Shown one piece after another: positions 36,939-45,777 of a stretch of 64,000 bases of DNA. Every line of letters starts with the position of its first letter. Position 1 is the stretch's first letter. The translations under genes and the position numbers were made by a program. The notes below the pieces were generated by a model. That model was given only the letters and a program-made list of their open reading frames with translations, was not told the DNA's origin and ran no database searches. This stretch comes from an uncultured Acetobacteraceae bacterium (GTDB taxonomy: Bacteria; Pseudomonadota; Alphaproteobacteria; Acetobacterales; Acetobacteraceae): NCBI GenBank assembly GCA_937902425.1, contig CALFNB010000539.1:1-64000 (forward strand). Reading direction: 5' to 3'.

Positions 36939-37699
36939 CCCTCCAGCTTCAGGCGAGCGCGGAACGGTTCGTCACGCAGGCTGAACTCCTGACCGTTCAG
37001 ATCATCGGCCGCCGGTGTGCACAAATAGACAATGGCAGCGGCCGGGTGTGCGACCGGCGTCAGGTTCTCCCGCGGGATTTTGCTGATCATATTGATGCCG
37101 GAGGCGCGGATCGCGACCTGCATGTCGGTGTCGGTGGTGCCTGGCTGGAAACCGAAAACGCGAATGCCGTTCGCGGGATTTTCCAAAATGATCGCCCGCG
37201 TCAGCATCGCGAGACCGGCCTTGGCGGTGCAGTACGCACTCCAGCCCTCCAGCGGCCGGATCGCGGCGCCGGACGATACGTTGACGATCGTTCCTCCCCC
37301 GGCCTTGATCATGCGGGGCAGCAGCGCGCGGATCGGGTTGTAAGCGCCAATCAGGTTGATCTCGATGTTACGCGCCCAGATCGCGGGATCGCTTTCGGCA
37401 ATGGACGCGATCGGCTCGATCACGCCGGCGTTGTTGATCAGCGCGTCAATCTGGCCGAAGCGGCCTTCGGTTTCGCGGACCAACGCTTCGACCGCGCCGT
37501 AGTCCGAAACGTCGCAGGCGGTGGCACTGGCGCGGCCGCCCGACTCGATGATGCTCTGCGCGACGTTGGCGGCCAGCCTGCCGTTCCGGGCGGTCAGCAT
37601 CACGGTCGCGCCCTCTCGGGCCAGAGCGGCGGCGGCGGCGGCGCCGATGCCGCGGCTCGCGCCGGTAACAATGATGACCTTGCCTGCCAGGCTGACCAT
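36935..37699 (-). CDS. Short-chain dehydrogenase/reductase, first gene of the catabolic block
   Basis: 254 residues, classical SDR: cofactor motif VTGASRGIGAAAAAAL, NNAG at IDALINNAGVIEP, catalytic Ser in VSSGAAIRP and the YCTAK catalytic Tyr-Lys. The ATG at 37699 follows AGAGGAG. The open frame upstream runs into the divergent promoter region and is not conserved. It overlaps the CoA-transferase by 4 bases. Confidence 0.92.
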   Translation of the reverse strand: MVSLAGKVIIVTGASRGIGAAAAAALAREGATVMLTARNGRLAANVAQSIIESGGRASATACDVSDYGAVEALVRETEGRFGQIDALINNAGVIEPIASIAESDPAIWARNIEINLIGAYNPIRALLPRMIKAGGGTIVNVSSGAAIRPLEGWSAYCTAKAGLAMLTRAIILENPANGIRVFGFQPGTTDTDMQVAIRASGINMISKIPRENLTPVAHPAAAIVYLCTPAADDLNGQEFSLRDEPFRARLKLEG

Positions 37700-37772
37700 G
37701 CGGTTTGACTCCTCTTCGCAACCCAGGTTTACGAGACCGTGCGGCGGGCCGCAAACCGGGAGGAGAAGGACG
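37700..37772. promoter_or_regulatory. 73-bp divergent control region of the catabolic cluster
   Basis: It is the only gap between the 14-gene minus-strand block and the plus-strand luciferase/PhyH pair, so both start here. Ribosome-binding sites AGAGGAG (minus) and GGGAGGAG (plus) take up the ends. No convincing sigma70 pair or operator was identified, and no regulator gene is adjacent. Confidence 0.5.
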
Positions 37773-38813
37773 ATGCGCGTATCGATGGGGCTGCCGGTGC
37801 ACGACTGGTCCGCCTGCGCCAAGGCGGCGCGGCAGGCCGAGGACGACGGCGTGGATGTGGTCACCAGCAACGAATTGCGCCACGATCCGTTCACCCCCCT
37901 GGCATTCGCGGCCCTGGCGACAGAGCGGGTCGCCCTGGTTCCATCGGTCGCCATTGCCTTCCCACGCAGTCCGATGATTGTCGCCAATCACGCCTGGGAT
38001 TTGCAGCGCCACTCGAAAGGTCGTTTCGTTGTCGGACTGGGCTCGCAGGTGAAGGCGCACAACGAGCGCCGTTTCAGTGTCCCCTGGATCGCACCCGCCG
38101 CCCGTCTTGGCGAGTATGTCGAGTCGCTGCGCGCCATCTTTCGCTGCTGGGAGTACGGGGAGAAGCTGAATTACCAAGGCAAGTACTACAACTTCTCCCT
38201 GATGACGCCGGAGTTCTCGCCGGGTCCGCAAAAGTTGCGATTGCCGCCGATCGCGATGGCCGCCGTGGGGCCGCTGATGCTGAAGACGGCCGCGCGGGTG
38301 GCGGACAGTGTGCGGCTGCATAGTTTCGCGACGCGGAAATATGTCGATGAGGTGGTGCGGCCGCTGCTCGAAACCGAACTCGCCGCGGCCGGTAAGTCGT
38401 TTGATCATTTTGAAATGACCGGCGGCGGATTCATCGCGACCGGCCCGGATGAAAAAGCGGTGCGCGAGGCCGCCGAGAAAGTCCGTTACCGGGTGGCATT
38501 CTATGGCTCGACGCCCGCCTACCGAGGCGTCTTCGACCAGCATGGGGTGGGCGATCTCGGGATCAAACTGAACGCGATGTCGCGGTTGGGCCAATGGAAC
38601 GACATGGCGAAACAGGTGCCCGACGACGTGCTGGACCTGTTCGTCGCTCGCGCACCGTATGAGGGGCTCGCCGAAGCGGTGGAAAAGCGTTACGGCGGCA
38701 TCGTTGACGCCGTGTCGGTGGATTTCGTCGACGGCACGCCCGCGTCGGTACGCCGCGGCACGATCGAGGCGTTGAAGAAGATCCCAAGCCGGTTCAAGGG
38801 GTTTGCCGCGTGA
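37773..38813 (+). CDS. Luciferase-like (LLM class, F420/flavin-type) oxidoreductase
   Basis: 346 residues. MRVSMGLPVHDWSACAKAAR, DVVTSNELRHDPFTPLAFAA and FPRSPMIVANHAWDLQRHSK are typical of the TIGR03617-like LLM subgroup, and RFVVGLGSQVKAHNERRF is a conserved cofactor-loop region. GGGAGGAGAAGG precedes the ATG at 37773. It is coupled to the next gene by a 1-base stop/start overlap (TGATG at 38811-38815). Confidence 0.88.
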   Translation: MRVSMGLPVHDWSACAKAARQAEDDGVDVVTSNELRHDPFTPLAFAALATERVALVPSVAIAFPRSPMIVANHAWDLQRHSKGRFVVGLGSQVKAHNERRFSVPWIAPAARLGEYVESLRAIFRCWEYGEKLNYQGKYYNFSLMTPEFSPGPQKLRLPPIAMAAVGPLMLKTAARVADSVRLHSFATRKYVDEVVRPLLETELAAAGKSFDHFEMTGGGFIATGPDEKAVREAAEKVRYRVAFYGSTPAYRGVFDQHGVGDLGIKLNAMSRLGQWNDMAKQVPDDVLDLFVARAPYEGLAEAVEKRYGGIVDAVSVDFVDGTPASVRRGTIEALKKIPSRFKGFAA

Positions 38814-39832
38814 TGGTCGGGCCGCGCCCATTCCGTGACTCGACCCCGCTGATCCCGGACGGTCCCGCGCTGGCGGCGCGGATGCGCTCGGACGGGTATC
38901 TGTTTCTGCGCGGCCTGCTGCCCGCCGATGCGGTGCATGACCTGCAACGCCAGGTGGGAACGATCGTCCGTGACGCCGGCTGGCTCAGGCGTGACCGCGA
39001 GATCGCCGAGGCGGTCGCCGACCCAAACGGCTTTTGTGTCGATCCCGATCCCGCGTATTTAACCACGCTCCGCGCCGTCAACCGGCTGGAGGATTACCAT
39101 CGGCTCAAGCACCATCCCGCGCTGATCTCGTTGTTCGAACGCCTGCTCGGCGGCCCGATCCTGCCGCATCCGCGCGTGCTGATGCGGGCCATCTTTCCGG
39201 AGCGCGAAATCTACACGACGAAGGCGCATCAGGATTTCCCCAACGTCCAGGGCACGACCGAGGTTTACACCGCCTGGTTCCCCTTGATCGATTGCCCCAT
39301 GCGAACCGGCCCGCTACAGGTCGCCGCCGGCTCGCACACCGGTGAGGTCTACGACTTCGACATCGGTCTGGGCGCCGGCGGCATCGAGATCACCGATGCA
39401 TTCGAAGATCGTTGGGTTTCCGGCGCGTTCTCCGTTGGCGACGTGCTGATCTTCCATGGTTTGCTGGTTCACAAAGGTGTGCCGAACCGCGATGACAGGC
39501 TGCGCATGTCGATGGATGTGCGATACCAACTGGTGTCCGAACCATTCAATCCGGATAACGCCAACGCGGATGGTCAACCGTTGGCCTGGGACGATATCTA
39601 CGCCGGCTGGTCGTCGGACGAACTGAAATACTATTGGCGCAAGCTGGATCTGACGATCAAACCGTTCGATCCGGTCTGGTTCAACAAGCGAGACGCCCGC
39701 GCATTCGAACTCGGTGAAACAGGCGATCCGAGAGCACGATCGGTTCTGCAACGAATCGTCGCCCGCGATCCCGATCCGGCGAAACAGGCGCGCGCGAAAC
39801 GGTTACTGGCCACCTTGCCGGACGCTGTTTGA
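38813..39832 (+). CDS. Phytanoyl-CoA dioxygenase (PhyH) family protein
   Basis: 339 residues, Fe(II)/2-oxoglutarate oxygenase fold. Iron ligands are likely His and Asp in TKAHQDFPNVQG and His in the region FHGLLVHKGVPNR, with Arg in DDRLRMSMDVRY binding 2-oxoglutarate. Relatives hydroxylate acyl chains or small natural products. Its ATG overlaps the stop of the flavoenzyme gene; a GTG start one codon earlier is possible. It stops 1 base before the convergent kinase gene. Confidence 0.88.
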   Translation: MVGPRPFRDSTPLIPDGPALAARMRSDGYLFLRGLLPADAVHDLQRQVGTIVRDAGWLRRDREIAEAVADPNGFCVDPDPAYLTTLRAVNRLEDYHRLKHHPALISLFERLLGGPILPHPRVLMRAIFPEREIYTTKAHQDFPNVQGTTEVYTAWFPLIDCPMRTGPLQVAAGSHTGEVYDFDIGLGAGGIEITDAFEDRWVSGAFSVGDVLIFHGLLVHKGVPNRDDRLRMSMDVRYQLVSEPFNPDNANADGQPLAWDDIYAGWSSDELKYYWRKLDLTIKPFDPVWFNKRDARAFELGETGDPRARSVLQRIVARDPDPAKQARAKRLLATLPDAV

Positions 39833-39833
39833 T

Positions 39834-40757
39834 TCAGGCCGGCAGTTTCGCGTGAAATTCCATCACGTCCTCAAGCCGCACGCGCGCGGTGCCAACGCGG
39901 GAAACCGTGGCGCTGCCGGTCGCGATAGCCCAACCCAGAGCTTCCTTCTTCGACAGTCCGCGCGACAAAGCCCAGGTCATGCCGGCGACGAAGGCGTCAC
40001 CGGCACCAACCGCACCTCGGAAGGGCACCGGAATGGCCGGCATGCGGATCACGCCCTCGGCCGAGGCCAGGATCGCACCTTGTTCGCCGAGTGTGACGGC
40101 GACCATGGCCGCGCGACCGGACTGAACCAGTGCCATCGCCTCGGTTTCCTGGTCCATTGCATCGGGTAACGCACGGCGGGCATAGATTTCCAGTTCACCA
40201 AGACTGGGCTTGACAAGGTCGACGCCGGCTTCGAGCGCGGCCCGCAACGGCGCGCCGGATGTGTCGACCGCGATACGAATGCCGCGACGGCGGGTCAACC
40301 GAGCAATCATGGCGTAGAGGTCTGGCGGCATACCGGGTTCCAGGCTCCCGCTGGCGACGATCCAATCGCACTCCACTTGCTCCAGAAGTGCCAGGATTTC
40401 GGTCCAGTCATGCGGTTCGGCGACCGGTCCTTGCGGTACGAACCGGTATTCTTGTTTCGTGGTGCGATCGAACACGGTGAAGCTGATGCGGGAGCGGCCA
40501 TGACAATGCACGGTCTGATGCGGCACGCCGGCTTCGGTCAGCAGGTCCTCGATCAGTGCCCCGCTCACGCCGCCCGCCACGATCAGCGCCAGCACATCCG
40601 CCCCGAGCGCATGCAGCACGCGGGCAACATTGATGCCGCCGCCGCCGGGATCGATATGTTCGTCGAATGTGCGGACTTTGTGGGTGGGCCGGACCTGCTC
40701 CGCCGAACAGGCGAGGTCGACCGCCGGATTTAACGTCACCGTGACGATACGGGTCAT
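39834..40757 (-). CDS. PfkB-family sugar kinase (1-/6-phosphofructokinase type)
   Basis: 307 residues. TRIVTVTLNPAVDLACSAEQ and HIDPGGGGINVARVLHALGA match the LacC/FruK/PfkB subgroup, and the ATP/anion-hole motif is RGAVGAGDAFVAGMTWAL with the catalytic Asp. It probably phosphorylates fructose 1- or 6-phosphate or a related sugar phosphate. Its ATG overlaps the stop of greB (40754-40757). Confidence 0.92.
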   Translation of the reverse strand: MTRIVTVTLNPAVDLACSAEQVRPTHKVRTFDEHIDPGGGGINVARVLHALGADVLALIVAGGVSGALIEDLLTEAGVPHQTVHCHGRSRISFTVFDRTTKQEYRFVPQGPVAEPHDWTEILALLEQVECDWIVASGSLEPGMPPDLYAMIARLTRRRGIRIAVDTSGAPLRAALEAGVDLVKPSLGELEIYARRALPDAMDQETEAMALVQSGRAAMVAVTLGEQGAILASAEGVIRMPAIPVPFRGAVGAGDAFVAGMTWALSRGLSKKEALGWAIATGSATVSRVGTARVRLEDVMEFHAKLPA

Positions 40758-41284
40758 GCCGGGTAGTCGATCGCCAGGATTTCCACCGCCTCGGCACCTC
40801 GCGGCATGCGCACCGCGACCTCATCGCCAACCTGAGCCCGCAGCAAAGCCAGCGCTACCGGCGATGCGATGCTGATTTTGCCAAGCGCCATGTCCGCTTC
40901 ATCGACGCCGACGATGGTCACGGTCAGTTCTTCGTCGCGTTCGTTCACGTAAGTGACCGAGGCGCCGAAAAACACGCGCGAGCGATTGGTCTGATGCCGC
41001 GGGTCGATGACCTCGGCGTGACGCAGCCGGCGCATCAGAAAGCGCATTCGCCCGTCGATTTCACGCAGACGGCGCTTGCCATACAGGTAATCGCCGTTTT
41101 CCGACCGGTCGCCGTTGCCGGCGGCCCACGAAACGATGTCGACGATACGGGGGCGCTCGACGGCGCGAAGTTGGTGCAGTTCCGCGGTCAGCACCGCGTG
41201 TCCCTCGGGCGTCATGTAAAACCTGCCGCCCGCCAGGCGGGGAGGGCCGTCGTCCTCGTCGTCAATGATCGTCGTTGTCCGCAT
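40754..41284 (-). CDS. greB: Transcript cleavage factor GreB
   Basis: 176 residues. Coiled-coil N-terminal domain with the acidic tip GNGDRSENGDYLYGKRRLRE, which is the GreB signature, then the FKBP-like C-terminal domain with IVGVDEADMALGKISIASPV. It rescues backtracked RNA polymerase. About 20 extra polar residues precede the usual start (RTTTIIDDEDDG), a normal variation. It is co-translated with the PfkB kinase. Confidence 0.93.
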   Translation of the reverse strand: MRTTTIIDDEDDGPPRLAGGRFYMTPEGHAVLTAELHQLRAVERPRIVDIVSWAAGNGDRSENGDYLYGKRRLREIDGRMRFLMRRLRHAEVIDPRHQTNRSRVFFGASVTYVNERDEELTVTIVGVDEADMALGKISIASPVALALLRAQVGDEVAVRMPRGAEAVEILAIDYPA

Positions 41285-41399
41285 GATGGCCCTCTGGCAG
41301 GATCATAGAGCGTGGCGCGCCGGCCAGAAAGCGAAACCCGACTTGCCGGGTGCGGCCTTATGCCGCCAGATACCGGCGGAGCATGGAGGAAGCGTTAAG

Positions 41400-41534
41400 A
41401 TGCACGGGTTCCGCCTGGATGGGAGGGTCGCGCCGATCGCCGGCTCGGGCCGCGCGATTGCCGCTTGCTTCGCCGCCGGAAGCTACGTCACCGGTCAGGC
41501 GATCCACGTGAACCGCGGCATCGGTATGTACTGA
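41400..41534 (+). pseudogene. SDR remnant with large internal deletion
   Basis: The 44-residue frame begins FRLDGRVAPIAGSGRAI, equivalent to the cofactor-binding start of an SDR, and ends ASYVTGQAIHVNRGIGMY (here AGSYVTGQAIHVNRG), equivalent to the extreme C-terminus of FabG-like SDRs. Some 200 residues between are missing. GGAGGAAG precedes the ATG. The two ends in one frame argue for a deletion scar rather than chance. Confidence 0.75.
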
Positions 41535-41561
41535 ACATCACGCCGCGGCGGAGAACGGTCG

Positions 41562-41981
41562 TTGCATATTCCACGGGCCCAACGAGCTTTGGTGTTGTTC
41601 GCCGCGTTCCTGCTTTGTGCGAACCTCGGCGCACGGGCGCAACAGCAACCGCCAACGGTTGTGTCGCGGCCGCTCTCCGACACCGAAGCGGGCATCATCC
41701 TCGGCCGCGGCGTGGTCGATTCCGAAGGTGAGGATGTCGGCCCACTCGTTGACGTCATGGTGGACAACGCCGGCAAGCCAGTGGCCGGCGTCATCGATGT
41801 CGGCGGCTTTCTGGGCGTCGGCCAGCGCCGTGTCGCGGTGGCCTGGCGACTGCTTCATTTCGTTCCTGTCAGCGGCGGGACGCTTATCCATATGGACCTG
41901 ACATTCGATTCGGCTGCCGCCGCAGCGGAGTTTCAAGGTCCGGACAACACCTTGATCGTGATCGACCGCCCGCCGCCATGA
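41562..41981 (+). CDS. Exported PRC-barrel-like protein
   Basis: 139 residues starting with TTG. A signal peptide (RALVLFAAFLLCANLGARAQ) precedes a PRC-barrel-like strand set: GVVDSEGEDVGPLVDVMVDN, GKPVAGVIDVGGFLGVGQRR and VAVAWRLLHF. PRC-barrel proteins are often periplasmic or membrane-linked in alphaproteobacteria with unknown roles. It overlaps the MFS gene start by 4 bases. Confidence 0.7.
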   Translation: MHIPRAQRALVLFAAFLLCANLGARAQQQPPTVVSRPLSDTEAGIILGRGVVDSEGEDVGPLVDVMVDNAGKPVAGVIDVGGFLGVGQRRVAVAWRLLHFVPVSGGTLIHMDLTFDSAAAAAEFQGPDNTLIVIDRPPP

Positions 41982-43198
41982 AGCCCGATCGTGGGATGGA
42001 CTGGCTCAACATGCTGGTCTCCGGCATGGGAGCCGCCTACGGCGCGTTCATTCCGGTCTATCTCACGACCCACGCCTGGACACAGACCAGTATCGGTCTG
42101 GTTCTGACCGTCAGCACCGTTGTGAGCATGCTGTGCCAGGTTCCGGCCGGCGTGTTCGTGGACATGATCGGCCCGCACCGCCGGGCCGTGCTGTACTGGG
42201 CTATCCTCGCGATGGGGATCGTGCCGGTGGTGTTCGTCATCCTGCCGCGCGGTCTACCGATCCTGCTGGCCATGACCCTCCAGGCGGCGGCCGGTAGTTT
42301 GCTCACACCCGCCATCGCCGCGATCAGCCTCGCACTGGTTGGCCGCGAAGGACTCGGGGAGCGCGTCGGCCGCAATGGGCGCTACGGGTCGATCGGTGCC
42401 GGTCTGGGCGCGGCGATCATGGGCGCCAGCGGGTATCTGGGCTCGCAACGCCTGGCGTTCGTGGTGGCCGCCGCGCTGACGTTGCCGGCCCTGTTGGCGG
42501 CGCGGGCGATTGGTCCGGACAAAGTGGCGATCGCGCACCCGGACGAGCAGCAACCGGGTCTGCTGGCGCCATTCCGGTTGCTGCGCGATCATCGCTTGTT
42601 GATTTACGCGTTGTGCGTCGCATTGTTCCAGGTCGCCAGCATCGCGGTGCTGCAGCTCGCGGCCGTCGATGTCACCGCCCGATTGGGTGCGCGCGGGGCG
42701 CTGGTGATCGCGGCGTTCCTCATTGTGCCACAGGTCGTTGTCGCCGTGTTATCGCCGTGGATCGGGCAGACGGCGGACCGCTGGGGGCACCGCCCGGCGC
42801 TGCTGGCGGGATTTGTGACAGTACCGATCCGCGGGGTGTTGTTCGCGATGGTGCGAAACCCGTATGTGCTGGTCCCGGTGCAGGTGCTGGAAGGGTTAGG
42901 CGGGGCGACGTTTGGCGTGATGATGCCTCTGGTCGCGGCCGATCTGACTGGCGGTAACCGGACTTACACGACCTGTCTGAGCCTGCTCGGGTTGGCGGCC
43001 GGGGCCGGCACCGCTGTCAGCACGGCCTTGGCTGGCTGGACGGCTGATCGGTTCGGGCGGAACACGGCATTCTGGGTGCTGGCCGCCGCGGGGATCGCCG
43101 CTGTGGCGCTGGCGGCATTCGCGATGCCTGAGACTCGAGCGCTGCCGAAGCCAACCGAAGCCGGCGGACCCGCGTCGAAAAAGCCAGTCAATCAGTGA
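41978..43198 (+). CDS. Major facilitator superfamily transporter
   Basis: 406 residues with about 12 helices. The loop 2-3 motif appears as VPAGVFVDMIGPHRRAVLY and a related one after helix 8 as WIGQTADRWGHRPALLAGFV. RLGARGALVIAAFLIV and PLVAADLTGGNRTYTTCLSL are similar to multidrug/MdtG-like MFS members. Substrate unknown. Coupled to the PRC-barrel gene before it and the membrane protein after it by overlapping stop/start codons. Confidence 0.88.
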   Translation: MKPDRGMDWLNMLVSGMGAAYGAFIPVYLTTHAWTQTSIGLVLTVSTVVSMLCQVPAGVFVDMIGPHRRAVLYWAILAMGIVPVVFVILPRGLPILLAMTLQAAAGSLLTPAIAAISLALVGREGLGERVGRNGRYGSIGAGLGAAIMGASGYLGSQRLAFVVAAALTLPALLAARAIGPDKVAIAHPDEQQPGLLAPFRLLRDHRLLIYALCVALFQVASIAVLQLAAVDVTARLGARGALVIAAFLIVPQVVVAVLSPWIGQTADRWGHRPALLAGFVTVPIRGVLFAMVRNPYVLVPVQVLEGLGGATFGVMMPLVAADLTGGNRTYTTCLSLLGLAAGAGTAVSTALAGWTADRFGRNTAFWVLAAAGIAAVALAAFAMPETRALPKPTEAGGPASKKPVNQ

Positions 43199-44754
43199 TC
43201 CGTCCTAAGCCGGCATGGCTGTATCTCGCGGCCCTGATCGGGGTACTTTGTGGTGCTCTGCCGTTGCTGGCCGGCCGGCCGGCGGCGCTGGAGGATTGGC
43301 CCGGTCATGTCGCCCGCGTGCAGATCCTGACGTGGTTGCGGGAGGGAAGCGATTTTTGGCCGCGGTTTTATCAGGTCAATACCTTCATGCTGCCGAACGT
43401 GTCAGTTGATATCAGCATCCTCGCGCTGCATGCGATTGGTCTGACGGTGCCGGTGGCGGCTCAGGTCGTGCTGGTTTTGACATACGCCCTGTTTGTCGGC
43501 GCGGCATTGGCTTTGGCCTGGGCGCTGCGGACCGCTGATCCATTCAAGCCGCTGCTCGCGGTCATCCTGTTCTACAACGGCGCGCTGCTGGATGGGTTCG
43601 TCAATTATATGATGGGCGCCGGAGTGGCTTTATTCTTCCTGGCGGCCTGGCTTGCCGTGAGCCGGCCCATGTGGCGCATGTTCCTCGCGATGTTCGGCGG
43701 CATCGTGGTGTTCTTTTGCCATATCGTCGCGGCCGGCTTCCTCCTGTCCGTGCTTGGATTGTTGGAGCTCGCGAGCCTGATGCGCGAGCGAACCTGGACG
43801 CTGTCGCTGTTGGTGCGTCACGCCTCGCCATTGGCCGCCTTCGTCCCGGTTGTGCTGCTTTTCGCGCTGTCGCCCACGGCCGATACGATGCGCGTTTTTT
43901 ACGGCGTGGATTTGTCCGTCCTGGGGATCGTGAAGCGAAAGCTGGCGCTGTTCGGACACCCCGTGCTGGATGGCAGCGGTCGATTGGGCGCGGCAATTCT
44001 GCTGATTGGAGCGGTGGCGTTCCTGGGTGTCATGGCCTTGGCCTGGCGGCGCGGGCAACTGATCCCGCGCGCGCTGCCGGGATGGTACTTTCTGGTGCCC
44101 GGCCTGATCGGGCTGTTCCTGATCGTGCCAAACGGTGTGGGTGAGGGTCTGGGCCTGGATTACCGCCTGCCGCCGCTGGTCTTCCTGCTGGCGGGGCTGT
44201 TCGTCCGATTGGAGTGGCACGACCGAGGCATGCGCCTGGCCTGCTTCGCGATATTGTTGGTGGTATCGCTGGCGCGTTCGGCGTCGTTCAGCCACGATGC
44301 GGCGGCGAACGCTGAAGTCTACCGCGAGTTCGCCGCGGCCGCGCGCACAATCCCGAGTCACAGCATGCTGCTGAGCGGCATTGGTACACCGCGCACCGCC
44401 ATTCCCTGGGACGAATTCTGGCGGCCGCCGGCGGAGTACATGGGAACGCAGGCGATCGCGGATCAGATTTTCGTGCCGTCCGTATTCGCGATGCGCTCAC
44501 AGCATACGTTGCGTTTGCACGAAGAATTTCGAAGCCTGCGCCGGCAGTTCGATGTTTCGAATCCGCTGGACGTGGCCGACATGCTCGACGCCGCGCCCGC
44601 CATTTGCGCCGACTGGCATCACCGGGGGCTCACGGGCTCCGTCTTCATGGTCGTCGTGTATCCGTCGGCGTTTTCCGATAATGCGTTTCCGCTGGCGGCA
44701 CGCCATGCGTCGGGCACCGGCTTTCGGCTGGTCGATCTCTGCGTGACGGGATGA
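43195..44754 (+). CDS. Large polytopic membrane protein, function unknown
   Basis: 519 residues starting at GTG 43195, which overlaps the MFS stop. About ten hydrophobic helices to residue ~370, then a soluble C-terminal domain of about 150 residues. An Asp-containing loop (RPAALEDWPGHVARVQIL) after the first helix recalls GT-C glycosyltransferases and related membrane enzymes, but I cannot place it in a family. The coupled MFS gene suggests export of, or action on, the same envelope component. Confidence 0.65.
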   Translation: MIRPKPAWLYLAALIGVLCGALPLLAGRPAALEDWPGHVARVQILTWLREGSDFWPRFYQVNTFMLPNVSVDISILALHAIGLTVPVAAQVVLVLTYALFVGAALALAWALRTADPFKPLLAVILFYNGALLDGFVNYMMGAGVALFFLAAWLAVSRPMWRMFLAMFGGIVVFFCHIVAAGFLLSVLGLLELASLMRERTWTLSLLVRHASPLAAFVPVVLLFALSPTADTMRVFYGVDLSVLGIVKRKLALFGHPVLDGSGRLGAAILLIGAVAFLGVMALAWRRGQLIPRALPGWYFLVPGLIGLFLIVPNGVGEGLGLDYRLPPLVFLLAGLFVRLEWHDRGMRLACFAILLVVSLARSASFSHDAAANAEVYREFAAAARTIPSHSMLLSGIGTPRTAIPWDEFWRPPAEYMGTQAIADQIFVPSVFAMRSQHTLRLHEEFRSLRRQFDVSNPLDVADMLDAAPAICADWHHRGLTGSVFMVVVYPSAFSDNAFPLAARHASGTGFRLVDLCVTG

Positions 44755-44877
44755 CGGTTCCTCGCGCCATGAACCCAACCACGACCTGGCATGAGTTCGG
44801 GTCGGGCGGTGACGCATGAAGAACCGCGGTTTCGAGGGGCTCAACCGCTCGTGAATTCGTGCTATACGAACCATGCC

Positions 44878-45201
44878 ATGGCTCAGCGAATACCGCATGA
44901 TCCCGTGCTGAAGCGCTTCCGTGCCGCGGTGACCGAACTCTACGGGGACCGCGTGGAACGGGTGGTGCTGTTTGGCTCTCGCGCGCGCGGCGACCATCGC
45001 GCGGATTCCGATTACGATGTCGCGCTGTTCCTCCGCGATATACGCAGTCGGGCGGAGGAGATGACCCGGCTCGCGGAGGTCGAGACGGATATTCTTTATG
45101 ACACCGGATCTCTGATCAACGCATTGCCCTTTCCGGCTGGTGCTTACAAGGAGCGGACAGGATTTATGAGCGAACTGCGGCGCGACGGACTGGATCTGTG
45201 A
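44878..45201 (+). CDS. MNT-type minimal nucleotidyltransferase (MntA-like antitoxin)
   Basis: 107 residues. RVVLFGSRARGDHRADSDYD carries the GSxxRG...DxD nucleotidyltransferase core. In MNT-HEPN pairs this protein adenylylates and silences the HEPN RNase. Its stop overlaps the start of the HEPN gene (45198-45201), the usual arrangement. The MNT is intact while the HEPN partner is broken. The start at 44878 is chosen for family fit; an upstream frame to 44791 exists. Confidence 0.85.
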   Translation: MAQRIPHDPVLKRFRAAVTELYGDRVERVVLFGSRARGDHRADSDYDVALFLRDIRSRAEEMTRLAEVETDILYDTGSLINALPFPAGAYKERTGFMSELRRDGLDL

Positions 45202-45572
45202 AGCCCGAGACTGCCGACCATATCGCGAAAGCGCGAGAATGCCTGGACGCGGCGATCAAGATCAATACGTTTCCTCTCCCCCAGGTCGCGGCCAAGGAAG
45301 CTTATCTGGCGGTGTTCCACGCGGCCCATGCGTTTATCTTCGAGACCACTGGCAAGGTTGTGAAGAGCCATGGTGGCATGCGCACCATGTTTGCTCTGGT
45401 CGCGAAGGACGACCGCGTATCGATCGTGCGCTCGCCTCGATGTTAAGTCGTGGACCATGCTGTTGGCGCTGAAGGGGTCGTAACGGTGGCGGAGCCACGG
45501 GACGTGATCGATATCGCGCAGCGGTTTGTTGATACGATCATTGATTTACTGCCACCCGACACGGCCGTTTGA
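45198..45572 (+). pseudogene. HEPN-domain (UPF0332-like) toxin, frameshifted
   Basis: The first frame gives KPETADHIAKARECLDAAIK, AAKEAYLAVFHAAHAFIFET, then TGKVVKSHGGMRTMFALVAKDD, and stops at 45446. The adjacent frame continues RIDRALASMLSRG, as the family would after KDDP. A third frame continues EPRDVIDIAQRFVDTIIDLL and ends at 45572. Two small deletions, near 45415 and near 45455, therefore interrupt a normal ~125-residue HEPN protein. The toxin is likely dead. Confidence 0.8.
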
Positions 45573-45777
45573 TGATAACCGCCTCGCGCGCACCAGCATT
45601 GAACGCCTGAACCACCACGGTTCTTCGGTGCGGGAACCTGGCGCGGAAATGGTCCTCGAAGGCCAGTTTGGCGAGAGACAAGGCCCTGCCGCCGATATAA
45701 CAATCGCCCAAACCCCTGGCCTTGCCCGTCGGCCCGGCGCACAATCCACCACCAGCCCAGGAGCCGGAAAGCCAAAC

